A DNA stretch of 64,000 nucleotides from Parapedobacter soli (GTDB lineage Bacteria; Bacteroidota; Bacteroidia; Sphingobacteriales; Sphingobacteriaceae). The stretch spans positions 18,478-82,477 of the forward strand of contig NZ_JAMXAY010000011.1 of assembly GCF_025460835.1 (NCBI RefSeq). The letters run 5' to 3'. Positions 16,332 through 27,321 of the stretch are shown here, one piece after another. Position numbers and translations under genes: made by a program. Under the pieces are notes generated by a model that saw nothing but the letters and a program-made list of their open reading frames with translations, searched no databases and had not been told where the DNA came from. Position 1 is the first letter of the stretch. Each line of letters begins with the position of its first letter.

Positions 16332-18458
16332 CTAACGCACAAACGCCATGGCGACCCCGCCGTCGACGTTCAACACGTTGCCGGTCGACTTATCCAACAG
16401 TCCGCCGACAAGCGCAAAACAGGCGTTGGCGATGTCATCGGGCAGGATAATCTCATTGAGCAGGGTCCGTTTCGCGTAATATGTGGGCAATTCCGCTACG
16501 GTGATGCCATAGGCCTTAGCGCGTCCTTCGGCCCATCCACCTGCCCAGATATTGCTATCGCTGATCACCGCATCGGGATTCACCACGTTCACACGGATAT
16601 GGTCGGCCCCCAGTTCGGCGGCATTCAGGCGGCTTAAGTGGAGCTGGGCCGCCTTTGCCGAGCCGTACCCGGCGTTGTTCGGCCCACTCACCAGAGCGTT
16701 CTTGCTGACGATATTGATGATATCGCCGCCGATTGCCTGTTTCTTCAATACCGCTACTGCGGCTTGGGTAACGAGGAACTGGCCTTTTACCAACACATCA
16801 TACAACAAATCCCAGTCTTTCTCTGTGTGGTCCCCAATGGATTTGGATATCGAAAGGCCGGCATTGTTCACTACGATATCAATGCCTCCGAATGCGAGCG
16901 CCGCGGTGTCGAAAGCCTCACGGATCTGGCCAGCGTCCGTTACATCCAACAGTGCTGTGGTGTAGGCATCTCTACCAAATGCGCCGTTGAATTCCTTACC
17001 GGCTTCTTCCAGGCGTTCCGCATTGAGGTCGTTGAGTACCACTACGCCCCCCTCTTGCACAAACTTCTTGGCGATGGCCTTGCCGATACCCCCGGCGCTG
17101 CCCGTTATCAGGGCAATTTTCCCGGAAAGGGGCTTCGGTTTCGGCATACGCTGCAATTTTGCTTCCTCCAGCAGCCAGTATTCGATATCAAACGCTTCCT
17201 GGCGGGGCAACGAGGTGTATTCAGATATGGCCTCGGCACCTTTCATCACGTTGATGGCATTGGTATAAAATTCGGCCGCCACGCGTGCGGTTTGCTTATC
17301 TTTCGAGAACGAAAACATACCGATACCGGGATAGAGGATAATCACCGGATTCGGGTCGCGCATGGCCGGGCTATCGGGGTGTTTACACGTGTCGTAATAG
17401 TCCTTGTACATTGCCCTGTAGGCTTCGAACGCCGGGGCAAGCCTTGCTTTCAGCGCTTCGGTGTCCGACAAGTCGGCATCCGGGTCCAAATCAAGCACCA
17501 ACGGGCTGATTTTGGTACGCAGGAAATGGTCGGGGCAGCTCGTTCCCAGCGGTGCCAGTCGGCCGAGATCATTGGAGTTTATGAACTCCAGCACCCGTGG
17601 GTCGTCGGTAAAGTGGCCCACCATGCTACGCTCCGACGAGCAGAACCCCCGCAGGGTCGGCGCCAGTGCCGCCGCTTGCCTTTTGCGGTCATTAGCCGGC
17701 ACGTCGGCGATTTTCGCACCCCCGAACACAGGCCGGGTCTTACCGTAATTGGCTTCAAGGTATTCGGCGCACCGTTCGATGACTGTCAGCGTATTCACAT
17801 AGCTCTCATAGGCGGTGTCGCCCCAGGTAAACAAGCCATGCGATCCGAGCATGATTCCCCGTATACCCGGGTTGTCATCCAGGCATTGCCGCAATTGCAG
17901 TCCCAGATCAAACCCTGGCCGTTGCCATTCCACCCAGCCTACTTCACCTTTGAAGAGCTCTTGGGTAATACGTTTGCCGTCTTTGGCTGCGGCGATGGCG
18001 ATGGCGGCATCGGGGTGTAAGTGGTCGATATGCTTGAACGGCAAAAAGCCATGCAACGGCGTATCGATGGAGGGTGCTTTCGATTGCAGGTCGTAAATAC
18101 AGTGGTTGAACAATTCCACCATCCCGTCCTCATGCTCGATACCGCGGTACACCTGTTCGAGGCTCCGCAGGCGGTCTACGTATAGCGCCGCAAGGCCACT
18201 GCGCGTGAGCGTACCGATATCGCCACCCGATCCCTTGATCCACATCACTTCGGTTTCGTTTCCTGTGAGCGGGTCTTTGGCTATTGCTTTGCACGATGTA
18301 TTGCCCCCACCGTAGTTCGTGAGGCGCAGGTCGGCACCCAACAGGTTGGATCGGTAAAGTAAAAGTGCTACCTCGTCACCTTCCAATTCGGCGGCCTTCT
18401 CGTGGTCCCATAAATAACTCACATGCTTAAATGCATCTTTTTCAATGATATTTGACAT
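16332..18458 (-). CDS. rhaEW: Bifunctional rhamnulose-1-phosphate aldolase / lactaldehyde dehydrogenase
   Basis: A 708-residue fusion. Residues 1 to about 430 form a class II aldolase of the fuculose/rhamnulose type, with substrate phosphate and Zn-binding stretches at WIKGSGGDIGT and FKHIDHLHPDA (histidines), and GSHGLFTWG. Residues from about 445 are a classical SDR: ITGSAGGIGKAIA, NNAGLSIS, and YGSAKAAQ with the active-site tyrosine and lysine, ending in NVDGGVAMAFVR. The enzyme splits L-rhamnulose 1-phosphate into dihydroxyacetone phosphate and L-lactaldehyde and oxidises the latter to lactate. Such fusions (RhaEW) replace separate RhaD and AldA proteins in many bacteria. Confidence 0.93.
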   Translation of the reverse strand: MSNIIEKDAFKHVSYLWDHEKAAELEGDEVALLLYRSNLLGADLRLTNYGGGNTSCKAIAKDPLTGNETEVMWIKGSGGDIGTLTRSGLAALYVDRLRSLEQVYRGIEHEDGMVELFNHCIYDLQSKAPSIDTPLHGFLPFKHIDHLHPDAAIAIAAAKDGKRITQELFKGEVGWVEWQRPGFDLGLQLRQCLDDNPGIRGIMLGSHGLFTWGDTAYESYVNTLTVIERCAEYLEANYGKTRPVFGGAKIADVPANDRKRQAAALAPTLRGFCSSERSMVGHFTDDPRVLEFINSNDLGRLAPLGTSCPDHFLRTKISPLVLDLDPDADLSDTEALKARLAPAFEAYRAMYKDYYDTCKHPDSPAMRDPNPVIILYPGIGMFSFSKDKQTARVAAEFYTNAINVMKGAEAISEYTSLPRQEAFDIEYWLLEEAKLQRMPKPKPLSGKIALITGSAGGIGKAIAKKFVQEGGVVVLNDLNAERLEEAGKEFNGAFGRDAYTTALLDVTDAGQIREAFDTAALAFGGIDIVVNNAGLSISKSIGDHTEKDWDLLYDVLVKGQFLVTQAAVAVLKKQAIGGDIINIVSKNALVSGPNNAGYGSAKAAQLHLSRLNAAELGADHIRVNVVNPDAVISDSNIWAGGWAEGRAKAYGITVAELPTYYAKRTLLNEIILPDDIANACFALVGGLLDKSTGNVLNVDGGVAMAFVR

Positions 18459-18514
18459 CTCACTTATTGTTTATTTCGTTTTATGTGTTACTCAACTGAT
18501 TTACGGTTTACAAC

Positions 18515-19597
18515 CTAGCCATCCAACGTTCTTGCAAATCCCACCAGCAAAATGGATAGAATGATGGTTGCAATGCCGCCTATAATGGTAGCATACGTTT
18601 TCTTGCTCACCCCTTTCCATTCTTTCAGGATAACGCCCCAAGCATTGGCAATGAGGATAATGAATGCCATGTGCAGTATCCACGAGCTAGCGCCATTGCC
18701 CAATCGGCTTTCTCCCATTCCATAGAAGAAAAACTGCAGATACCAGGTGGTGCCGGCCAGTGCGCAAAAGAAAATATTGCGTGCGATGGGGGTTTTCGTA
18801 TTCACATAGTCGCCGAACGTTTTATTGCGGGCATTCAAAAACATGCACCAGAGGAAATTGGTGGTAAGTCCACCCCACAGCACAACTACGTAGGTTACGT
18901 TATTTTGGAACAAGAACTCCCCCTGCCCCGGATTGGCCGCCTTCCACAGGTCGTTAGCCACATTGGCCATCGGCTTACCCGCTTCCAGCCCGAAATTGAA
19001 GCAGGCGCTAAGCACCCCCGACACGATGCCGACGATGAGTCCCGTTCCGAATTTGTAATCTTTATTGCCGCTGGCATCTGCAGTGCCTACCGTGAGCTCG
19101 CGCTCTTTCAGCACCCCCGCTTTACCACAAAGGTAGATACCGAAAACACAGATTGCCAAGCCAATCAACACGGTCCGGCCTCCTGTGGTGGTGAAAAACA
19201 AGTCGATGGTATCCTTACCCTCGGCGCCCACGAAGTAGTAATAGATAGACGGCACCAACGAACCGAATACCATGGTAAGCCCCAGGATGATGCTACTGCC
19301 CAAGGATACGCCCAGGTAGCGCACACCCAGCCCATAGGTCAGCCCGCCGATACCCCAAAGCAGGCCGAACAGGAACGAATAGCCCAACGTACTGCTATCG
19401 GCCTGCCGGATGATATCGGCAAAGCCGGGGATGGTAATATAGGCGGCCAGCGGCGGCACGATAAGCCACGAGAACAGTCCACCGACAATCCAAAAGCTCT
19501 CCCAAGCCCAGCCTTTCACCTTCTTATAAGGCACATAAAAACTCCCCGAGGCAAACCCGCCGACGAAATGGAAAAATACTCCCGCTAATGCATGCAT
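18515..19597 (-). CDS. rhaT: L-rhamnose/proton symporter RhaT
   Basis: A 360-residue inner-membrane protein with about ten hydrophobic segments from the drug/metabolite transporter superfamily. The start FHFVGGFASGSFYVPYKKVKGWAWESFW and the later GLTYGLGVRYLGVSLG and STWYLQFFFYGMG-like stretch (TTWYLQFFFYGMGE here) are characteristic of RhaT. It brings L-rhamnose into the cell with protons. It is the first gene of the operon that runs down to 9580. A long first loop and a central polar insert of about 20 residues (around ERELTVGTADASGNKDY) match Bacteroidota members. No regulator gene adjoins it. Confidence 0.93.
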   Translation of the reverse strand: MHALAGVFFHFVGGFASGSFYVPYKKVKGWAWESFWIVGGLFSWLIVPPLAAYITIPGFADIIRQADSSTLGYSFLFGLLWGIGGLTYGLGVRYLGVSLGSSIILGLTMVFGSLVPSIYYYFVGAEGKDTIDLFFTTTGGRTVLIGLAICVFGIYLCGKAGVLKERELTVGTADASGNKDYKFGTGLIVGIVSGVLSACFNFGLEAGKPMANVANDLWKAANPGQGEFLFQNNVTYVVVLWGGLTTNFLWCMFLNARNKTFGDYVNTKTPIARNIFFCALAGTTWYLQFFFYGMGESRLGNGASSWILHMAFIILIANAWGVILKEWKGVSKKTYATIIGGIATIILSILLVGFARTLDG

Positions 19598-19791
19598 ATC
19601 AAATACGGTTAAAATTTGGTCATTAGTTAATGAATTAAGAGCGCAAGATAGAAAACATGAAAATACGAACTGTTATGAGCTGTCATGTTTGGTTCAGGTT
19701 GGCGACTTTTTTTTGGATCGATTTCGATTTAAACAATAAAAGCCGTAATATCGTGTTCTTAAAATAAAAATAGCGATTACAACTAACGAAT

Positions 19792-20397
19792 ATGAGAAAC
19801 TTTACAATGCTTGCGATCCTGATCGCCACTTTGTCTATTGGGAATGTTTTTGGCCAAAGTACCACTACGCGCACACAGCCCAAGGGCTCGCTCACCAGCG
19901 GTACGATCGACAGCCAATTCGACTACCTATATGCGATTTCGCGGACTCAGGACGGTTTTGAGCATGTACGCCGGGCCAACCTGGAGCTGATCCGGAAAAA
20001 TGTGGCCGACTCCATCCGTGCGCTCACCCGGGAAATAACCGCCCTGAAGGCGAAAGAGGACGGCCAGCAAGCGGCTGTAAGTGCAATGACCGATTCGCTT
20101 GCGCTGGTACGGGAAGAACTCCAAACCGCCGAGCAGGAGAAAGACAGCTTTTCCTTCATTGGCATATCGTTGAAAAAGGCTACCTATAGCCTAATCATGT
20201 GGGGCATTGTACTGCTGCTGGCTGCCGCGCTGGCCATCTACGTGTACCGGTTTAACCAGAGCCACGTGGTAACGCGCGACACCAAGAAAGCCATCGCCGA
20301 CCTTCAGGACGAATTTGACCAACACCGCAAAAGAGCTATGGAAAAAGAGCAAAAACTGAAGCGCCAATTACAAGACGAAATCAATAAGCGGCTGTGA
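19792..20397 (+). CDS. Exported membrane protein with coiled coil, unknown function
   Basis: A 201-residue protein. It has a signal peptide (about residues 1-21, ending NVFGQ), a low-complexity T/S region, an alpha-helical stretch with coiled-coil character (about 60-120, e.g. LTREITALKAKEDGQQAAV), one membrane helix (about 133-152, IMWGIVLLLAAALAIYVY) and a basic C-terminal helix ending KRQLQDEINKRL. The predicted topology is a periplasmic coiled coil with a cytoplasmic tail. It lies 132 bases ahead of atpD but atpD has its own promoter. Similar proteins precede atpD in related genomes from memory; this was not checked. Confidence 0.7.
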   Translation: MRNFTMLAILIATLSIGNVFGQSTTTRTQPKGSLTSGTIDSQFDYLYAISRTQDGFEHVRRANLELIRKNVADSIRALTREITALKAKEDGQQAAVSAMTDSLALVREELQTAEQEKDSFSFIGISLKKATYSLIMWGIVLLLAAALAIYVYRFNQSHVVTRDTKKAIADLQDEFDQHRKRAMEKEQKLKRQLQDEINKRL

Positions 20398-20430
20398 TGG
20401 CATGGAGCTAAACAATTGTTTAAATTTATA

Positions 20431-20461
20431 TTTGCTTTTAAATCTTTAAAGCGTATTTTTG
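20431..20461 (+). promoter_or_regulatory. Complete Bacteroidota promoter for atpDC
   Basis: TTTG at 20431-20434, 19-base spacer, TATTTTTG at 20454-20461. This is the full -33/-7 consensus (TTTG N19-21 TAnnTTTG), the only complete pair found in the window. It predicts initiation near 20468, about 60 bases ahead of the ATG at 20530, and excludes the upstream in-frame codon at 20485 only weakly. A second -7-like TATATTTG overlaps at 20427-20434. Confidence 0.8.
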
Positions 20462-20484
20462 CAGACCAAAATCGAGGCGCTTAA

Positions 20485-22032
<1,548 letters not shown>

Positions 22033-22042
22033 TATAGTAGAT

Positions 22043-22214
22043 GTGAGACGTTAGACACGAGACACGAGACACGAGACACGAGACACGAGACACGAGACAT
22101 TAGACGTGAGATTTGAGATTTGAGATACGGGAAAGAAAGAATCGAGCATAAAGAGTCTCTCAAATCTGACATCTCAAATCTCAAATCTGACATCTCATAT
22201 CCCATATCCCAAAT
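22043..22214. repeat. Heptanucleotide repeat block with inverted arm between atpD and atpC
   Basis: From 22043 to 22126 the DNA is twelve consecutive 7-base units: six perfect copies of ACGAGAC (22057-22098) flanked by GTGAGAC, GTTAGAC, ATTAGAC, GTGAGAT and two TTGAGAT. From 22159 to 22214 eight 7-base units run in the opposite sense (CTCAAAT, CTGACAT, CTCATAT and so on). The 17 bases at 22110-22126 are the perfect reverse complement of 22171-22187, so a long stem with a 44-base loop can form in the atpDC message. No coding frame is supported. Confidence 0.9.
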
Positions 22215-22223
22215 CCGATAAAA

Positions 22224-22472
22224 ATGAAACTTACCGTTATTACCCCGGATCAGCCGGTTTTTGAAGGAGACGTTACCTCGGTGACCGTTCCCGGTACCGC
22301 CGGTGCTTTTGAAGTACTGGAAAACCACGCACCGATCGTGTCGACCTTAGACAAGGGGACTGTCATCATCCGAACCGCAAAAGGCGAAGAGAATGTTAGA
22401 ATTACCGGTGGCGTTGTGGAGGTAATCCACAACAACGTCACCGTACTTGCCGAAGGGATAACGGAAAAGTAA
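22224..22472 (+). CDS. atpC: F0F1 ATP synthase subunit epsilon, short form
   Basis: An 82-residue protein equal to the N-terminal beta-sandwich of subunit epsilon: LTVITPDQPVFEGDVTSVTVPGTAG-type opening (split here as LTVITPDQPVF and VTVPGTAGAFEVL), then NHAPIVSTLDKG and the ending ITGGVVEVIHNNVTVLAEG. The C-terminal helical hairpin that inhibits hydrolysis in E. coli is absent, as in many Bacteroidota. It links the rotor to the catalytic ring. Cotranscribed with atpD, across the heptanucleotide block. Confidence 0.93.
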   Translation: MKLTVITPDQPVFEGDVTSVTVPGTAGAFEVLENHAPIVSTLDKGTVIIRTAKGEENVRITGGVVEVIHNNVTVLAEGITEK

Positions 22473-22864
22473 AAGCTAAAAAAATAAGTGAATAAAGCCC
22501 TCCGGTGAGTACATTACCGGAGGGCTTTTTCTTGCAACTTTTCCGGCAACCCAGTCGGTTTTACGCAGAATTCGAGCATAGATCAGCCAAGCCATAAAAA
22601 ATGAACCGAATACCAAAATCGGATTTGGTTTATACTTATCAAACTTATATTCGTTATCACACCTATAATTATAATAAATATTTTGTAATACAGCAAAAAA
22701 CAATACAACATTCTGTTTTGAAAAATTACTGTTTTGCTATTGCCAATAATAAATAAAGGTCATACCTTAATGAAGTCAAAAACAGACACCCATTCAGCAG
22801 CTGGTTTTGGGGAGGTTTAACGGGGCGGTAAACGCTGCAATTAATACTATTTGGTCGGGGAGCA
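22473..22864. other. Intergenic region ahead of the branched-chain amino acid cluster
   Basis: After the atpC terminator there are about 330 bases with no supported gene. The part from 22600 to 22760 is very AT-rich. A 16-codon frame from ATG at 22770 to TAA at 22820 (MKSKTDTHSAAGFGEV) is possible but is not enriched in Leu, Ile or Val codons, so it does not look like an attenuator peptide. No T-box stem or perfect TAnnTTTG was seen; the nearest, TACTATTTG at about 22847, has one base too many. Confidence 0.5.
22497..22530 (+). terminator. Rho-independent terminator after atpC
   Basis: Stem GCCCTCCGGT pairs with ACCGGAGGGC (10 bp), nine-base loop, then five T. It closes the atpDC transcript. 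Confidence 0.92.
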
Positions 22865-23755
22865 ATGAAGTACTTCGATAAAAACGCATGGATTTATTTG
22901 GACGGCCGGTTTGTAAAGGCCGAGGCTGCCGGGGCCGACCTGTTCAGCCAATCGGTGCATTACGGGTTTTCGGCCATCGAGGGTATCCGTGCATACAATA
23001 CACACAACGGCACACGCCTGTTCAAAGCCGAACAGCATTATGACCGTCTCCGCCGCTCATGCGAGCAGGTCGGCATAGATTTCCCGTGGGACACAAACGC
23101 GTTGGTAGACAAAACGTATGAACTGCTCGACAGGAACAACCTGCGGAGTGCATACATCCGGCCGCTGGTTACCACCGGGCGCAACATGTACCTCACGCCG
23201 GCCCAAGACACCAGCATATCCATTACCGCATGGGAGTGGGGGCCTTTCCTGGGCGCAGGCTTGATCAGCACCACCCTATCACCTCACCGGCGGCCATCCC
23301 CCTTATCGGTGCCCGCCACGGCCAAGGTATCCGGCCAATACGTAGCCTCTATCCTCGCTACCACCGAGGCTGGCAAACGGGGGTTCGACGAAGCTATCTT
23401 ATTGGACCAAGAGGGATTCGTAGCCCAGGCATCGAGCAATAATCTGTTCATCGAAAAAAACAATACCCTGTACACGCCGGCACGGGGCCACATATTCCCG
23501 GGGATTACAAGGCAGGCCGTACTGGAACTCGCCAGCATTTTCAGCATCACAGTCGTTGAAAAGCAACTCACTCCCGACGACTTGAAAACAGCCGACAGTG
23601 CGTTTCTGACGGGCACGGCCACGGGTATCGTAGGTATAGCCTCGCTGGATGGCGTCGCGTTCCCCGAGGCGTGGAGCGATACGTTGGGCGCAACGATACA
23701 ACGTGCATATAAAAACCTTACACTCGAAAAAGAGAATTACGAAGTAATCATATAA
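22865..23755 (+). CDS. ilvE: Branched-chain amino acid aminotransferase
   Basis: A 296-residue fold-type IV PLP aminotransferase. It opens with the class signature WIYLDGRFVKAEAAGADLFS and SVHYGFSAIEGIRAY, has the PLP-lysine region KVSGQYVASILATTEA, and the cofactor-phosphate region EAILLDQEGFVAQASSNNLF. It moves the amino group between glutamate and the keto acids of valine, leucine and isoleucine, the last step of each pathway. First gene of the cluster; the next gene begins six bases after its stop. Confidence 0.95.
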   Translation: MKYFDKNAWIYLDGRFVKAEAAGADLFSQSVHYGFSAIEGIRAYNTHNGTRLFKAEQHYDRLRRSCEQVGIDFPWDTNALVDKTYELLDRNNLRSAYIRPLVTTGRNMYLTPAQDTSISITAWEWGPFLGAGLISTTLSPHRRPSPLSVPATAKVSGQYVASILATTEAGKRGFDEAILLDQEGFVAQASSNNLFIEKNNTLYTPARGHIFPGITRQAVLELASIFSITVVEKQLTPDDLKTADSAFLTGTATGIVGIASLDGVAFPEAWSDTLGATIQRAYKNLTLEKENYEVII

Positions 23756-23761
23756 CTAATC

Positions 23762-25459
23762 ATGCTAACGAGTCAGAAAACAGAACTAAACAAATACAGC
23801 AAGGTATTTACACAGGACAAAACCCAGCCTGCTGCCCAAGCGATGCTTTATGGCATCGGATTAACCGATGACGACATGCAGAAAGCACAAGTCGGCATCG
23901 GGAGCATGGGGTACGACGGGAATACATGCAATATGCACCTCAACGACCTTGCCCAGGTGGTGAAAGAAGGGGTCTGGGGAAATGACCTCGTGGGCCTGGT
24001 ATTCAACACCATCGGCGTGAGCGACGGGATGAGCAACGGTACGGACGGTATGCGATACTCATTGGTAAGCCGCGACATCATTGCCGATAGCATCGAGGCG
24101 ATTTGCGGCGGCCAGTATTACGACGGTGTCATCACCATCCCCGGTTGCGACAAAAACATGCCCGGATCTATCATGGCAATGGCCCGGCTTAACCGGCCAT
24201 CCATCATGGTATATGGCGGCACAATCGCTCCCGGCCATTATAAGGGGCAAGACCTGAACATCGTATCGGCCTTTGAGGCGTTGGGACAAAAAATTGCAGG
24301 CGACCTTACCGACGAGGACTTCCTCGGCATCATCAAGCATACCTGCCCTGGTGCAGGGGCCTGCGGCGGCATGTACACCGCAAATACCATGGCAGCAGCC
24401 ATCGAGGCCCTCGGCATGAGCCTCCCCTACTCGTCGTCCAACCCCGCGGTAAGCGAAGAGAAAAGAAGGGAATGCCTCGAAGCCGGGAAATACATCCGCA
24501 TCCTCCTAGAGCGCGACATCAAGCCCTCCGATATCATGACCCGCAAAGCGTTCGAAAATGCACTCCGGGTCATCATCATCCTAGGTGGCAGTACCAATGC
24601 AGTGTTGCACTTCATCGCCATTGGAAAAAGCATAGGCATCGACATCACGCAAGATGACTTCCAACGGATGAGTGACACAACCCCGGTGCTCGCCGACTTC
24701 AAACCGAGCGGAAAATACCTCATGCAAGACCTCCATAACTACGGTGGCGTGCCGGCAGTGATGAAATACTTGCTCAACGAAGGATTGCTGCATGGCGACT
24801 GCCTCACGGTAACGGGTCAGACACTGGCGGAGAACCTCTCGGCTGTTACCCCCATCAACGAAATAGACCAACCCATCGTGCGCACACTCGACCAACCGAT
24901 CAAACCGACGGGGCACCTCCAGATCTTATATGGGAACCTCGCCGAAAAGGGCAGTGTCGCCAAAATATCGGGCAAGGAAGGCGAACGCTTCGAAGGACCT
25001 GCGCGCGTGTTTGATGGTGAAAAGGACCTGATTGCCGGACTGGCATCGGGGCGCGTGCGGCCCGGCGATGTGGTGGTAATCAAAAACGAAGGACCAAAAG
25101 GAGCCCCGGGCATGCCCGAAATGCTGAAACCGACATCGGCCATCATCGGTGCGGGCTTGGGCAAAAGCGTGGCATTGATCACCGACGGCCGCTTCAGCGG
25201 CGGTACCCATGGGTTTGTGGTGGGCCACATCACGCCTGAAGCTTACGAGGGTGGACTGATCGGCCTGGTGGAAGATGACGACCCCATCATCATCGATGCC
25301 GTCAATAATACGATCAACCTGATCGTACCGGACGATATCATTGCCGAGCGCCGGGCAAAATGGGAAAAGCCGGCACTGAAAGTAACAAAAGGTGTGCTCT
25401 ATAAATATGCGCGTACGGTAGCCGATGCGGCCTCCGGCTGCGTAACGGATGAATGTTGA
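23762..25459 (+). CDS. ilvD: Dihydroxy-acid dehydratase
   Basis: A 565-residue iron-sulfur enzyme that converts 2,3-dihydroxy-isovalerate and -methylvalerate to the keto acids. Cluster cysteines are in [18 protein letters not shown] and [16 protein letters not shown]; the last is diagnostic for true IlvD and is absent from the paralogue at 9.6 kb. Also visible: [19 protein letters not shown] near the C-terminus. It fits the standard length. It lies between ilvE and ilvB with short gaps, consistent with one operon. Confidence 0.97.
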   Translation: MLTSQKTELNKYSKVFTQDKTQPAAQAMLYGIGLTDDDMQKAQVGIGSMGYDGNTCNMHLNDLAQVVKEGVWGNDLVGLVFNTIGVSDGMSNGTDGMRYSLVSRDIIADSIEAICGGQYYDGVITIPGCDKNMPGSIMAMARLNRPSIMVYGGTIAPGHYKGQDLNIVSAFEALGQKIAGDLTDEDFLGIIKHTCPGAGACGGMYTANTMAAAIEALGMSLPYSSSNPAVSEEKRRECLEAGKYIRILLERDIKPSDIMTRKAFENALRVIIILGGSTNAVLHFIAIGKSIGIDITQDDFQRMSDTTPVLADFKPSGKYLMQDLHNYGGVPAVMKYLLNEGLLHGDCLTVTGQTLAENLSAVTPINEIDQPIVRTLDQPIKPTGHLQILYGNLAEKGSVAKISGKEGERFEGPARVFDGEKDLIAGLASGRVRPGDVVVIKNEGPKGAPGMPEMLKPTSAIIGAGLGKSVALITDGRFSGGTHGFVVGHITPEAYEGGLIGLVEDDDPIIIDAVNNTINLIVPDDIIAERRAKWEKPALKVTKGVLYKYARTVADAASGCVTDEC

Positions 25460-25529
25460 TTGAAAAGCCAGCAGTAGTTAGGTCAGTCTAACGTCAGCAA
25501 AGCTTAAAGCTAAAACAAAAACAAAAATC

Positions 25530-27281
25530 ATGAACACGTTGGAAATCACGAAAGACAACACACAGGCACCATTGAAGGACGACACGCAAACGACGCCGTT
25601 AACCGGCGCGCAGGCCGTGTTGGAAGCGTTGATAGCGGAAGGCGTAGACACCATATTCGGCTATCCGGGTGGTGCCATTATGCCCATATATGATGCGCTG
25701 TACGATTACAGCGAAAAAATCAGGCATATCCTGGTGCGCCACGAGCAGGGCAGCATCCACGCCGCCCAGGGCTATGCCCGCACATCGGGCCGTGTGGGGG
25801 TGGTTTTTGCCACCAGCGGTCCGGGAGCCACCAACCTGGTAACCGGCCTTGCCGATGCCATGATCGATAGCAACCCCGTGGTCTGCATCACGGGCCAGGT
25901 ATTTGCACACCTTCTGGGTACCGATGCTTTCCAGGAAACCGACGTGATCAACATCACGGCACCGATTACCAAGTGGAATTACCAGGTTACCGATGCATGT
26001 GAAATCCCAACGGCATTGGCCAAAGCCTTCCACGTAGCCCGCACGGGCCGGCCGGGCCCCGTATTGATCGACATCACCAAGAATGCGCAGGTCCAGTCGT
26101 TCGACTACCCCGGCTATCAGATATGCAACCACATCCGGAGCTACCGCCCCAAACCCATCGTACGCCGGGAATACGTCCAACAGGCGGCAGAACTCATCAA
26201 CAGCGCGAAGAAACCGTTTATCCTCTTCGGCCAGGGGGTCATCATCGGCAAGGCCGAAGCTGAATTCAAGGCATTTATAGAAAAAGCAGGTATCCCTGCG
26301 GCAGCTACGGTGATGGGCCTCAGCGCGCTGGAAACCGACCACCCGCTGCATGTGGGGATGTTGGGCATGCACGGCAACTACGCGCCCAACGTACTGACCA
26401 ACGATTGTGATGTGCTTATTGCCATCGGCATGCGGTTTGACGACCGTGTAACCGGCCGGTTGGACAAATACGCCAAACAGGCTAAGGTGGTCCACCTCGA
26501 CATCGATCCGGCAGAAATAGATAAAAACGTAAAAACAACCGTGGCCGTGTGGGGCGACTGCAAAGAAACCCTGCCATTGCTTACGGAGCTGGTGGAACAG
26601 CGCGAGCACAAAGAATGGCTGGCACGCTTCCGCGCACTGGAGCAGGAAGAAATCAAGGAAGTGATCCACGATGAGCTCAACCCGACGTCCGACATCATGA
26701 CCATGGGGGAAGCGATCAGGGTGATCAACGAACTCACCGGTGGCGATGCAGTAGTCGTTACCGACGTCGGCCAGCACCAGATGGTAGCCTGCCGCTATGC
26801 GAAGTTCAGTAAATCGAAGAGCAGTGTTACCTCCGGTGGCTTGGGCACCATGGGCTTCGGGCTCCCGGCCGCAATCGGGGCCTGGTACGGTGCACCCGAC
26901 CGCACAGTGGTTGCCGTCATCGGCGATGGCGGCATACAGATGACCATCCAGGAATTTGGCACCATCATGCAATTCGGGGCTAAAGTGAAAATCCTCGTGC
27001 TCAACAACGAGTTCCTGGGAATGGTGCGCCAATGGCAGCAGCTCTTCCACGATAGGCGCTACTCATTCGTGAACATCACCAGTCCGGATTTCGTTACCGT
27101 GGCAAAGGGCTACGGCATACCGGGCCGCAGCATCAGCGACCGCAAAGACCTCAAACAGGCCATGCAGGAAATGATAGACTACGACGGATCTTACTTCCTG
27201 GAAGTGATGGTAGGCAAGGAAAACAACGTCTTCCCCATGGTACCACAGGGTAGCAGCGTAAGTGAAATCAGGTTAAAGTGA
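25530..27281 (+). CDS. ilvB: Acetolactate synthase large (catalytic) subunit
   Basis: A 583-residue thiamine diphosphate enzyme. The N-terminal catalytic glutamate region is YPGGAIMPIYDAL and RHEQGSIHAAQGYARTSG; the ThDP-binding motif begins GDGGIQMTIQEFGT and ends LNN. An FAD-domain middle part is present (residues about 200-350). It condenses two pyruvates to acetolactate, or pyruvate with 2-ketobutyrate to acetohydroxybutyrate. The regulatory subunit gene follows 40 bases downstream. Confidence 0.97.
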   Translation: MNTLEITKDNTQAPLKDDTQTTPLTGAQAVLEALIAEGVDTIFGYPGGAIMPIYDALYDYSEKIRHILVRHEQGSIHAAQGYARTSGRVGVVFATSGPGATNLVTGLADAMIDSNPVVCITGQVFAHLLGTDAFQETDVINITAPITKWNYQVTDACEIPTALAKAFHVARTGRPGPVLIDITKNAQVQSFDYPGYQICNHIRSYRPKPIVRREYVQQAAELINSAKKPFILFGQGVIIGKAEAEFKAFIEKAGIPAAATVMGLSALETDHPLHVGMLGMHGNYAPNVLTNDCDVLIAIGMRFDDRVTGRLDKYAKQAKVVHLDIDPAEIDKNVKTTVAVWGDCKETLPLLTELVEQREHKEWLARFRALEQEEIKEVIHDELNPTSDIMTMGEAIRVINELTGGDAVVVTDVGQHQMVACRYAKFSKSKSSVTSGGLGTMGFGLPAAIGAWYGAPDRTVVAVIGDGGIQMTIQEFGTIMQFGAKVKILVLNNEFLGMVRQWQQLFHDRRYSFVNITSPDFVTVAKGYGIPGRSISDRKDLKQAMQEMIDYDGSYFLEVMVGKENNVFPMVPQGSSVSEIRLK

Positions 27282-27321
27282 TTCAATCTTTGGGGTTTTA
27301 TTAATTTTTGACTTTAAAAAA

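Noticed and set aside
16638..18020. 460-residue plus-strand frame opposite the rhamnulose-phosphate aldolase gene
   Set aside because: Antisense shadow of a well-supported gene.
22476..22703. Minus-strand 75-residue frame after atpC
   Set aside because: It runs through the atpC terminator, lacks a promoter and has no recognisable motif.
25599..27050. 483-residue minus-strand frame opposite ilvB
   Set aside because: It is antisense to a clear acetolactate synthase gene and has no family-like motif; high GC third positions keep the opposite frame open.
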